Positions 1 through 11,656 of a stretch of DNA of 64,000 nt are shown here, in pieces. A program made the translations under genes and the position numbers. Source of the DNA: Favolaschia claudopus (taxonomy: Eukaryota; Basidiomycota; Agaricomycetes; Agaricales; Mycenaceae); the NCBI GenBank assembly GCA_037176885.1, contig JAWWNJ010000045.1:248001-312000 (forward strand), in the 5' to 3' direction. The notes beneath the pieces were generated by a model, which was not told the DNA's origin, did no database searches, and saw only the letters and a program-made list of their open reading frames with translations. The first letter of the stretch is position 1. Each line of letters opens with the position of its first letter.

Positions 1-1992
1 CTCACTTCGTCTTCTGGCAAGTTCGTACCGGCGGCTTGCGCTTGCGCTTCTGGCGTCTGGATCTGCTCGAGAATATTTGCTCGACATTGAACAGCCTTCT
101 CTTCGTTTGAATTGCGTCATTGATTTCCAGTGCGACTTTTGCGTTCGCGATTCTCGGTTGAATTCTACATGAAGCGATGATTCATTTTTTACATCTACGT
201 TCCATCCGACTTCGCCCACTCTGCCTTGGTGAATTTCGGTCCGACGAGCTTGGCTGAAGCCTTTCCACAAAGTGCAATCAAACTGCATCAGAAATTAATC
301 GAGCCTCCGTTGTCCGACGACAAGAGATGATGATACTTACCAGTCATTCTAACAGATCCATAATTCATTTCATGTCGGCAAGACAAAAAGCAATCCGTTG
401 GCTCGGGGCCTTGATTCTACATTCCTCTATCTACCGAGCAAGCGAACGAATGTACCGTGTGTACAGTATGTGGATGATCACGAATTCAACTTAACTTCAA
501 GTTACAAACTCTAAATTCTAATTCTATGCGGATCGACAAGGCATTCGCACTCCACTTGGACTTCGCCTGCGCAATATGTTTTTTGACATTCTGAAGCCGC
601 CCTCCCCGGTGTTCCGACTTGGACTTGCATCATTACCGATTCTTCCTGACTTATATTCATTTTTCTTTATTCCCTAACGAGTGCTAAGCGTTTCGAGTCT
701 AGGAATCCACAGTCGTCGCCTGAACCGGGCGTACGCAGCATCGGCTCGCCGCTTACAGTCGCAATAAAAAGTACTGTCTGGTAGTTGTGACATACTTACT
801 TACTATCTCATAAATTCAGTCTCCGTATCACGGCGTTCAAGAATCAAGCCGATATTCAGTCAGATGCTATTTTTCGCGCCGCTACATAACATTTGGGCTA
901 TTGCGCTTGGCGCTTGATACCGATTGAATGGAGAGCAGTGGATGTATCTTCAGATGCATGCAAAACTCGCGCGATCGAGGCCAAGGGGTTATGTACATTA
1001 CATCGATTACGGTTTCGGGAACCGTACCCCGCACTGTAGTAGATGCTCCCAAGAGCGCGCTGCGACACAGCGGCGCACATCTCGAGGTATTTTGTTTTTG
1101 TTGTATGATATCCAGTGGGGATGAAATTGAAAGGTGTCGGGACGTTGGTTGAATTTTACCAACTGTGTTTCACGATCGGACACTCCGAGAAAGATACTAG
1201 AACGCAGTGTCTCTCTGTGCAGACATAAGTACCACGATTGAATAATGAACCATATGCTCGCCCCTGGCGGCCGCCGCTCACAAATGCTTCGAATTCTTCG
1301 GTTCAGTAACATCTTGTACAGACCGACATGAGATGATGGTTTGGAGGGTCTGGGCTTCAATATATAGATGAGGCTGTTCCTGGCCGGCCGGGAATAATTG
1401 GAATCTCTTTCTTTTTGCTATATCATGACAATATTCAAAACCGGGAAAAGTTGGTAAGGCAATATCAAGCCTTATTAGGGTCATCAAGCATATCACGCTC
1501 GTCCGCGTGATGAAGAATACATCGGGCCTTTTGAAAGATCTAAGTCCCTGATAAAGGGCATTAACTTGATGAAGATACATCACGATGGTGTCGGTAGACC
1601 ACACTGTAGCACCATATATGACTTTGCATCGTCGTCGAAACACGCTGAATCGCGGCAGAAAAATAGTAAAGAAATGATATATATTGCGGAGTACTCTAGG
1701 AACATGGCTAGAAAAACACAGAGAGCGTTGATGGAAGCGGGGGATGAGGAATGTGAGGGGGAGGGTGTCGAGGAATCATCAAGGTTGAGCAATTGTCGCA
1801 TCTTGACTTTGAACAGTGATGCTTGACAACTTGACAACTTGAGAGGGGCTTGCGACCGGCGGCTTGCTTGATCCAGGACGCGGGAGACGTAACCGATTTG
1901 ACGATACTTGAAGAAGAGTTGTTACGCGGCAGAGCAGGTTAAGAAAGGCAGAGCGGAGGAACTGCTTGCAGGTGAAGACTTGAAGGTAGACG
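1..1992. other. Gene-poor region, possible decayed membrane-protein fragment
   Basis: No intact gene can be supported. On the minus strand between about 1790 and 1500, two overlapping frames carry a hydrophobic stretch (MFLEYSAIYIISLLFF) followed by a piece reading VWSTDTIVMYLHQVNALYQG. The pattern VW-x2-DT...H-x3-LY faintly resembles the small multi-pass membrane proteins (DUF6533/DUF6534 type) common in Agaricomycetes. The frames do not join without a shift, so at most this is a relic. The rest shows only short unsupported open frames. Confidence 0.3.
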
Positions 1993-2198
1993 ACAAGGTG
2001 ACTTGATGTTCGACGAGAGGAGAACGGAGGGGCTTGAAACTTGGCAGTGCTTGAGGTTGAAGGTTTTGACGAAATTGAAGGGCGCCGGAGAGATTACAAG
2101 GTGACTTGACGTCCGACGAGTGCAGAACGGAAGGGCTTGAGACTTTGAGGTTCAAGGTTGAGGGGCGTTGACGAAATTGAAGGGCAGCGGAGAGACAG
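1993..2198. repeat. Imperfect tandem duplication, 2 x 103 bp
   Basis: Two adjacent copies (1993-2095 and 2096-2198) both begin ACAAGGTGACTTGA and both contain TTGACGAAATTGAAGGGC near the end. They differ by scattered substitutions and small indels. The long minus-strand open frame over this stretch owes its length to the repeat and is not a convincing gene. Confidence 0.7.
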
Positions 2199-3724
2199 GG
2201 TAAGGACTTGAAGCAGCAGACCCGTGGTATTGACGGGGTAGAACAGGCTGTATGTGTTGTGAGTATCCCTGAGTCGCCGCTCGTTCGGTGAGATAGGGTC
2301 CTGGCGTTGAGCAGCGAGCACAGGGAGAGGAGAAAGATGGGGGAAGGTGGGGGAAGAGGACAAGGAGTGGCGTGATCGTGATCAACATGTTGATGTGTTT
2401 GTTGTTTGCTGTTCCCGCGCACGGACCTCACATCAAATGATCACTGTTCGTTGCCCCGCCCTCTCGCAGCGTCTCGCCCCGCCAACGCTCCGCGACGAGA
2501 CCCTCACATTGTAGGACTGTACCACTTTAAATTCTACCTGCACAGATGCGGAAAGTATACTCCTCTAATTAACCTGAGTTAATTGAGGGATTCTCGGCAT
2601 CGACAAGATTGTTGTGAGCCACGGATATCCTACAGTAGCAGGTAGGTCAAATTCATGGCCAGATATGTACCAAGATAATATCATATCGAAAGGCCTTACT
2701 TGAGGAACATCAAGCTGATATTGAGTTGCAATGCAATTTCAGCCAGGTGACCGCGTTGAAAGGCGTGATGAGACCCGTCACGCGTGATGATCTACATCGG
2801 GGCATATCAAAAATTCCCGGTTTTAGTTAGTGTGGTTACTAGTAGTAGGACCCAAACAGATTGAACATTGCTCATGAGGACCTAGTGTCAATGCTAACTT
2901 ACTTATTTCCAATTCCATCGCGGATCGGGCTCCGCGTGGTGGGTGCTGTTATGTTCCTGGTTACGGAGTGAACCAGGTCTGGATTCAGTAATTGTCCGTC
3001 GCCATCAATTTCCTCTGATGTGTTAGTTTTTGCTTGGTCTTGCTTGGCTCTGTTTTCTTATCTGCTTCGGCTGTGTACTTGTGCTCTCTTTCGAGCCTTT
3101 CTGCTGTTTGTGCTTCCCGCCCCTTGCTTCTTGTTCCCTACCTTCGCCTCCCCCTAGCGTGCGCGCGAACGCATGAACCGCCTGCTTCCTGAATTCGTCT
3201 GTACCGTCCCTCGCGTTTGAATTCCTAAGTATGCCTTGTGTCTCGAAGTTAGAGACTGTTGATGAGGACACTCGTGCGGACTCGTGCGGATCCCTTCACT
3301 CTGCAGATTCTACTTGCTCACGACGCACGTGTAATCAAATCGTCCCAACTCCCCCTTGCCCTTGGGTGATTGTTTGTTAGACACATGTGCCTACACACTG
3401 AGTCTGCGAGCACATGAAGGCAGCGGGACTCCTCCTTTTGTCGGGGCAATATGAGGAGATGACCCATCGGACATGGATTGAGGGTCGAAATAGCACACTT
3501 CAAGAAGCTCGCCTAGCACTAAATGGTCTGCATCGCACGAATATCCAAGGAACCAGAGTCAAGATTGAAACTACAATAAATACAATGTACCTATCGCGCG
3601 TTTGGTAAGTGGACGCCCAAGAGCGTCCACCGCAAGCCCACACCCGGCGTCAACGGATCGCGATATCGTCTGGGATCTCTGCAACAACAAAGCTGTGGAT
3701 ATGACAGCTTTTATTGGACAAAAA
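2199..3724. other. No gene seen; one short perfect hairpin
   Basis: Only short shadow frames are present. GTGGACGC at 3609-3616 is followed after six bases by its exact complement GCGTCCAC at 3623-3630, an 8-bp stem of unknown meaning. Confidence 0.5.
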
Positions 3725-3900
3725 TACGATGCAATTCAATGTCATCGACTTTTCCTAGTGCAATCGAGTGTGCTTTAGTGCATTCCGATGCAACCTGGTG
3801 CGACTTGATGCAGATCAATGCAAAGTGATGTGCAGCTCGATGCAAATGGATGTCGATAGCATTTGTGTGCTCAATGCAGTTGAGTGCAGTGCAATGTCCC
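3725..3900. repeat. Degenerate short-period repeat rich in RTGCA
   Basis: The pentamer GATGCA/AGTGCA/AATGCA/GGTGCG and near variants recur about every 10-16 bases, roughly a dozen times over 175 bp, for example near 3728, 3755, 3778, 3789, 3810, 3818, 3838, 3876 and 3888. The minus-strand open frame here is a by-product. It looks like an old, diverged minisatellite. Confidence 0.55.
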
Positions 3901-4398
3901 AAATTGTCTTCACACCGACCATTCTCTCGCACTGAAAAGCAGCGATTTGCATCAAGCTCTTATTATACCGTGATCAAGGCCGTGGGAGCTGATGGGATTG
4001 ACGATGGCCGATCCTGCCGCCATGAGTAGTACTAAATTATTCGCCATTAAACCTTGCTAGGAGTCCAGGAGCAACCAACATTCATATGAATATAAATATA
4101 CACCTAAATGGCCTAATACAAGGAGAACTGTAACATTGTCTTCCATCTACAGAAAAGTTGCCTCGACAGATACCGAAAAACCAAGTTCGAGCGATATCCG
4201 GGATGCCCGAAAGCTTGGCTAGCCTGAAAACAGGCAAGTATTACAGCTGTTTATAGCACTTTATCACAATGAAATCCGAGTGTTCCTGTGCTGACCATTA
4301 CGAAAGATTCAAATTATAACCGTTAAATTTGAGAGGGAAGATCAGACGGAACCATCAATTTTTGACGCCGTGCCGGCTGCCGGTTGGGTTTCATGCAA
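3901..4398. other. No gene seen (left flank of the tandem array)
   Basis: AT-rich sequence with stops in all frames. It ends in CAACTTAATG, which provides the left edge of the 1,447-bp array; the matching ACTTAATG recurs just after the array at 10188-10195. Confidence 0.5.
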
Positions 4399-7300
4399 CT
4401 TAATGGGCTCATGACCCATGCCAGTTGAGCCTTAGTGACTTGGGTCGCTGATCGGATCAATGGATCACCTTTAGCACAGCATTTCTATGCTTGCCGTGAT
4501 TTCCGCGGCCGTGTCTCGATGTGCGAGTGTTCACAAAAGCTCAACAAATGCTCCAAGTTTGGTTCAAGTACTCCAGCTCAAGGCTAAATTTCGCAGAAGG
4601 ATGGAAAGCCCAAGCCACGTACAGCACCATTAGATATCAAAATAAATATCCCTCTCGTCTTGTCTCGAGTCGTCTCAATCAAGTCTCGATGCTCAAGCAA
4701 TCTCGTACTCTGGACCAGTCTCTGGTAATTGTTATGGGTTGCTCTCAAGTACAAGTACCTCAAATGGAACGAGATATATAGCCTATATACACTGTTGAAA
4801 TTATTCTGACTGAAAACCAACCACGTACAGCAACTGCGACCATTTTCTCGCATCAAGTCCTAATCATATTCAACTTCGCACAAAAACCTACCGTTCAGCT
4901 TTGCAATCCAGCCACAGATGATGTTCAAAATTTTCGTTTACCATTCTCAAGAATCTGTCCCTCAAATAGAAGTTGCAATGCATCTCACCGGTCAAACAGT
5001 CCGAAGCGCAACCCTGATGAGATAGAACAATAAGTACAACTTGAAGAAAGCAATCGAGTTGAATTGACATACATTTATGGAGCTGCCCATCACCACCTGC
5101 TATGTCGTTGTGTCTGCTGTGAGTCACAGTCGCCAGGTCAGTGAATCTATAACTTGAAGGGATCAATCCCATTGATAAAAAGTATTGTGAGCCTCAGATT
5201 AAATGTAATACCTACAGAACATTGACTGAAAGCAGAGAGAGAAAGCATGATGGAATGAGCAGAAGCCCCAGAGTCATGACCAACAAGTAGATGTCCGCCG
5301 CCGCCAGAATTGATTCGGGTTTGAATGATCTGGAATTTTGAAGTCCCGCTCGTTAGATACAGAAATAGTTGCTTGCAAGCCGGTTTGAGTAAAGGAGGAA
5401 ACAAGAGTTGGAAATGCTCGCTGCCAAAGTAATCCTTGAATGATTTTGGGAGAGAGCTCAGCAGGGAGGTGCGGAAGGGAGAATTCAAGAAGCGCGGTGA
5501 TTGGTCGCCAAGCACGTGTTGACGGCGTGCCGACGAAGCCGTTGAAGCAGATAACGATAAGATGAATCGTTTGATTTTCATTCGCTGGTCCCTAGTCTAT
5601 TGGAGGCAATGACTCCGGATGGACTTGGGCTAAGAAATCAATCAACATCAAAACAGCCGAGACTTGGGTCTCATAGCTTGATTCGCCGCAGTGCTGCATT
5701 CAGAGAGGTTGTTTGCTCGGAAAATCAACTGTACATGACACAGGTAGGTTCCTGAACTCTCTCCCTTTTCCCCCCTCTTTTTCTCTTTTTTCCTTCCTTT
5801 TCTTTTTGATTTTTTCCCTCGTCTCCACCGACATGGGACATGGGCCTTAATGGGCTCATGACCCATGCCAGTTGAGCCTTAGTGACTTGGGTCGCTGATC
5901 GGATCAATGGATCACCTTTAGCACAGCATTTCTATGCTTGCCGTGATTTCCGCGGCCGTGTCTCGATGTGCGAGTGTTCACAAAAGCTCAACAAATGCTC
6001 CAAGTTTGGTTCAAGTACTCCAGCTCAAGGCTAAATTTCGCAGAAGGATGGAAAGCCCAAGCCACGTACAGCACCATTAGATATCAAAATAAATATCCCT
6101 CTCGTCTTGTCTCGAGTCGTCTCAATCAAGTCTCGATGCTCAAGCAATCTCGTACTCTGGACCAGTCTCTGGTAATTGTTATGGGTTGCTCTCAAGTACA
6201 AGTACCTCAAATGGAACGAGATATATAGCCTATATACACTGTTGAAATTATTCTGACTGAAAACCAACCACGTACAGCAACTGCGACCATTTTCTCGCAT
6301 CAAGTCCTAATCATATTCAACTTCGCACAAAAACCTACCGTTCAGCTTTGCAATCCAGCCACAGATGATGTTCAAAATTTTCGTTTACCATTCTCAAGAA
6401 TCTGTCCCTCAAATAGAAGTTGCAATGCATCTCACCGGTCAAACAGTCCGAAGCGCAACCCTGATGAGATAGAACAATAAGTACAACTTGAAGAAAGCAA
6501 TCGAGTTGAATTGACATACATTTATGGAGCTGCCCATCACCACCTGCTATGTCGTTGTGTCTGCTGTGAGTCACAGTCGCCAGGTCAGTGAATCTATAAC
6601 TTGAAGGGATCAATCCCATTGATAAAAAGTATTGTGAGCCTCAGATTAAATGTAATACCTACAGAACATTGACTGAAAGCAGAGAGAGAAAGCATGATGG
6701 AATGAGCAGAAGCCCCAGAGTCATGACCAACAAGTAGATGTCCGCCGCCGCCAGAATTGATTCGGGTTTGAATGATCTGGAATTTTGAAGTCCCGCTCGT
6801 TAGATACAGAAATAGTTGCTTGCAAGCCGGTTTGAGTAAAGGAGGAAACAAGAGTTGGAAATGCTCGCTGCCAAAGTAATCCTTGAATGATTTTGGGAGA
6901 GAGCTCAGCAGGGAGGTGCGGAAGGGAGAATTCAAGAAGCGCGGTGATTGGTCGCCAAGCACGTGTTGACGGCGTGCCGACGAAGCCGTTGAAGCAGATA
7001 ACGATAAGATGAATCGTTTGATTTTCATTCGCTGGTCCCTAGTCTATTGGAGGCAATGACTCCGGATGGACTTGGGCTAAGAAATCAATCAACATCAAAA
7101 CAGCCGAGACTTGGGTCTCATAGCTTGATTCGCCGCAGTGCTGCATTCAGAGAGGTTGTTTGCTCGGAAAATCAACTGTACATGACACAGGTAGGTTCCT
7201 GAACTCTCTCCCTTTTCCCCCCTCTTTTTCTCTTTTTTCCTTCCTTTTCTTTTTGATTTTTTCCCTCGTCTCCACCGACATGGGACATGGGCCTTAATGG

Positions 7301-10186
7301 GCTCATGACCCATGCCAGTTGAGCCTTAGTGACTTGGGTCGCTGATCGGATCAATGGATCACCTTTAGCACAGCATTTCTATGCTTGCCGTGATTTCCGC
7401 GGCCGTGTCTCGATGTGCGAGTGTTCACAAAAGCTCAACAAATGCTCCAAGTTTGGTTCAAGTACTCCAGCTCAAGGCTAAATTTCGCAGAAGGATGGAA
7501 AGCCCAAGCCACGTACAGCACCATTAGATATCAAAATAAATATCCCTCTCGTCTTGTCTCGAGTCGTCTCAATCAAGTCTCGATGCTCAAGCAATCTCGT
7601 ACTCTGGACCAGTCTCTGGTAATTGTTATGGGTTGCTCTCAAGTACAAGTACCTCAAATGGAACGAGATATATAGCCTATATACACTGTTGAAATTATTC
7701 TGACTGAAAACCAACCACGTACAGCAACTGCGACCATTTTCTCGCATCAAGTCCTAATCATATTCAACTTCGCACAAAAACCTACCGTTCAGCTTTGCAA
7801 TCCAGCCACAGATGATGTTCAAAATTTTCGTTTACCATTCTCAAGAATCTGTCCCTCAAATAGAAGTTGCAATGCATCTCACCGGTCAAACAGTCCGAAG
7901 CGCAACCCTGATGAGATAGAACAATAAGTACAACTTGAAGAAAGCAATCGAGTTGAATTGACATACATTTATGGAGCTGCCCATCACCACCTGCTATGTC
8001 GTTGTGTCTGCTGTGAGTCACAGTCGCCAGGTCAGTGAATCTATAACTTGAAGGGATCAATCCCATTGATAAAAAGTATTGTGAGCCTCAGATTAAATGT
8101 AATACCTACAGAACATTGACTGAAAGCAGAGAGAGAAAGCATGATGGAATGAGCAGAAGCCCCAGAGTCATGACCAACAAGTAGATGTCCGCCGCCGCCA
8201 GAATTGATTCGGGTTTGAATGATCTGGAATTTTGAAGTCCCGCTCGTTAGATACAGAAATAGTTGCTTGCAAGCCGGTTTGAGTAAAGGAGGAAACAAGA
8301 GTTGGAAATGCTCGCTGCCAAAGTAATCCTTGAATGATTTTGGGAGAGAGCTCAGCAGGGAGGTGCGGAAGGGAGAATTCAAGAAGCGCGGTGATTGGTC
8401 GCCAAGCACGTGTTGACGGCGTGCCGACGAAGCCGTTGAAGCAGATAACGATAAGATGAATCGTTTGATTTTCATTCGCTGGTCCCTAGTCTATTGGAGG
8501 CAATGACTCCGGATGGACTTGGGCTAAGAAATCAATCAACATCAAAACAGCCGAGACTTGGGTCTCATAGCTTGATTCGCCGCAGTGCTGCATTCAGAGA
8601 GGTTGTTTGCTCGGAAAATCAACTGTACATGACACAGGTAGGTTCCTGAACTCTCTCCCTTTTCCCCCCTCTTTTTCTCTTTTTTCCTTCCTTTTCTTTT
8701 TGATTTTTTCCCTCGTCTCCACCGACATGGGACATGGGCCTTAATGGGCTCATGACCCATGCCAGTTGAGCCTTAGTGACTTGGGTCGCTGATCGGATCA
8801 ATGGATCACCTTTAGCACAGCATTTCTATGCTTGCCGTGATTTCCGCGGCCGTGTCTCGATGTGCGAGTGTTCACAAAAGCTCAACAAATGCTCCAAGTT
8901 TGGTTCAAGTACTCCAGCTCAAGGCTAAATTTCGCAGAAGGATGGAAAGCCCAAGCCACGTACAGCACCATTAGATATCAAAATAAATATCCCTCTCGTC
9001 TTGTCTCGAGTCGTCTCAATCAAGTCTCGATGCTCAAGCAATCTCGTACTCTGGACCAGTCTCTGGTAATTGTTATGGGTTGCTCTCAAGTACAAGTACC
9101 TCAAATGGAACGAGATATATAGCCTATATACACTGTTGAAATTATTCTGACTGAAAACCAACCACGTACAGCAACTGCGACCATTTTCTCGCATCAAGTC
9201 CTAATCATATTCAACTTCGCACAAAAACCTACCGTTCAGCTTTGCAATCCAGCCACAGATGATGTTCAAAATTTTCGTTTACCATTCTCAAGAATCTGTC
9301 CCTCAAATAGAAGTTGCAATGCATCTCACCGGTCAAACAGTCCGAAGCGCAACCCTGATGAGATAGAACAATAAGTACAACTTGAAGAAAGCAATCGAGT
9401 TGAATTGACATACATTTATGGAGCTGCCCATCACCACCTGCTATGTCGTTGTGTCTGCTGTGAGTCACAGTCGCCAGGTCAGTGAATCTATAACTTGAAG
9501 GGATCAATCCCATTGATAAAAAGTATTGTGAGCCTCAGATTAAATGTAATACCTACAGAACATTGACTGAAAGCAGAGAGAGAAAGCATGATGGAATGAG
9601 CAGAAGCCCCAGAGTCATGACCAACAAGTAGATGTCCGCCGCCGCCAGAATTGATTCGGGTTTGAATGATCTGGAATTTTGAAGTCCCGCTCGTTAGATA
9701 CAGAAATAGTTGCTTGCAAGCCGGTTTGAGTAAAGGAGGAAACAAGAGTTGGAAATGCTCGCTGCCAAAGTAATCCTTGAATGATTTTGGGAGAGAGCTC
9801 AGCAGGGAGGTGCGGAAGGGAGAATTCAAGAAGCGCGGTGATTGGTCGCCAAGCACGTGTTGACGGCGTGCCGACGAAGCCGTTGAAGCAGATAACGATA
9901 AGATGAATCGTTTGATTTTCATTCGCTGGTCCCTAGTCTATTGGAGGCAATGACTCCGGATGGACTTGGGCTAAGAAATCAATCAACATCAAAACAGCCG
10001 AGACTTGGGTCTCATAGCTTGATTCGCCGCAGTGCTGCATTCAGAGAGGTTGTTTGCTCGGAAAATCAACTGTACATGACACAGGTAGGTTCCTGAACTC
10101 TCTCCCTTTTCCCCCCTCTTTTTCTCTTTTTTCCTTCCTTTTCTTTTTGATTTTTTCCCTCGTCTCCACCGACATGGGACATGGGC
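4399..10186. repeat. Tandem array: four copies of a 1,447-bp unit
   Basis: Units begin at 4399, 5846, 7293 and 8740 with CTTAATGGGCTCATGACC. All open frames inside them recur at exactly 1,447-bp spacing with identical translations, so the copies appear identical. The internal joins read GGGCCTTAATGGG. The outer edges carry the direct repeat ACTTAATG (4398-4405 on the left, 10188-10195 on the right), which fits a single unit multiplied through microhomology or unequal exchange. Each unit has a pyrimidine-rich tract (about 5757-5822 in unit 1) and AT-rich TATATAGCCTATATAC. The longest frame is 144 codons on the minus strand. It contains DSGAS, but has no other protease or gag hallmark, so I do not call a gene. 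Exact identity means either a very recent expansion or an assembly duplication. Confidence 0.9.
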
Positions 10187-11656
10187 CACTTAATGCACTT
10201 CTTATACAACAAAAATTAATGCAATACAGTGAAGTTTGGCCAAAATCCTTGCTTATTAATTATGTCTGTGGAGAGCCAGACGAATTCAAGATTTCAAGTT
10301 GCAAAAAGAGAGAGAGAAAAGGGAGAAAAGGGAGAGACTAACCAAGTCCCTTAGACCCTAGTTCCCGGGTTTCAGCTTCTGAAATTGAGTGTGGCGCGCA
10401 CAGAACGCGTCGAGATCTTGAAAACTTTTGCCATAACGGGCAAATCAATGTTATTCAAGATATGGTATAAGGTATGTCCTTTCGGAGCAAGTGCCTCCTT
10501 GGGACATAATCCAGCGAATCAAATTCAAGATGTCCTCGGCGGATCCCGCACACAGCCCGAGGCTGTCATCGTTCGCGTCTGCGTCCGATTGTCCGATAGA
10601 TCCGAATCTCGACTTCTGCCAACACCCTCCATCGCGCTCTCTTGCCCGCACCGCTGCTGCCTACGGCGGCGGTGCGTCTTTGTGTCGTCTGCTGGCCGCC
10701 TCTTTGTGTTGCTTCTAACTGCTGCCTCCGTTTCTCGCGCTCTCTTTTCGCATGCTCACCTCTGGTCCCCCGCACGACTTCCACCGTGACATCTCCCGCA
10801 CTTTCTTGCGTCTCTCTTGTCATCGCTCGAACCAACGACTCCCGGGAATGTTCTTCCAGTGCACACTGTCAACTCACCCTCACCTCACGCCTTCAGCCTC
10901 GCAACTCAGAGACGATGTTCTTCGCAGCTGTGTTTTGAATGTCAAGAGATTTTCAGGTGCGCAATAGTACTAATTCTATATCGTTCCTTGTTCTCATGTT
11001 AGATTCTCTTTCCTCAGCGTCACCCCGCGACCTCGCTTTAGCCAAACACACGGCCATCCTCTCGGTTTTGCTTGTGCAAACGGCCCTCATGCTATCAGAC
11101 ACGCTGATTTTACACGCGCAGCCGGTTTGGAAGGCCGAGTTCGGTCGTTCAACGGTTGCAAAGGTGCGTAATAATATTCTACGTACATCTCCATCCGTCT
11201 CATACCAGTTTCTGTTAGCTTCACTTCCCGAATGTCAATGTTGGTATTGTCGTGCGCCTCGACAGTCGTCGAGCCGCGCGACAACGGCGGCACCAACACG
11301 AACATTACACTATGCTGCAGCGCCACGGAGAAGTAGATGGATAGGCCGCGTTTGTTGCACTAAACATCATGTAGTCGATAACAAATGATATATACTTTGT
11401 CGAACCGCAAAATTATTGCAAACTTCGTGCGATCTGAATGTATTGAGGGCTCAAGAGAAATGAGCAACACATCCAACATCCAGATACTAAGTAATCTATA
11501 ACAGAAGAATACTACCGCTGTTGTTTCTGCTGCGCCAGGTGTGCAATAATTATCTCTTCAGTGTATTTTGGTTTGATCTTAACACCAGGTGCCGGTGACG
11601 GGTGCGGACATGTACAACGTACCTGTCCTCCCCTCCCTGCACACCGGAGCCGCCTT
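10187..11656. other. Unresolved region, possible decayed exons on the plus strand
   Basis: A purine-only run (AGAGAGAGAAAAGGGAGAAA, near 10308-10336) is followed by C/T-rich sequence with several overlapping open frames. The best candidate is a plus-strand frame at 10939-11163 containing a hydrophobic stretch (AILSVLLVQTALMLSDTLIL). It is followed by a plausible intron, GTGCGT near 11164 to CAG near 11208. I cannot join these into a recognisable protein. It may be the relic of a membrane-protein gene. Confidence 0.3.

Noticed and set aside
1922..2431. 169-codon minus-strand frame rich in Ser/Pro/Leu
   Set aside because: Its length comes from the 103-bp tandem duplication, and there is no domain or splice context.
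5147..5581. 144-codon minus-strand frame in each tandem unit, containing DSGAS like a retroviral-type protease
   Set aside because: Only the five-residue motif fits. There are no flanking protease, gag or RT motifs, and the repeat of the frame in all units merely reflects the identical tandem copies.
4399..10186. Tandem array as CRISPR or rDNA
   Set aside because: Units are contiguous 1.4-kb copies without spacers and show no rRNA-like sequence; the host is a fungus.
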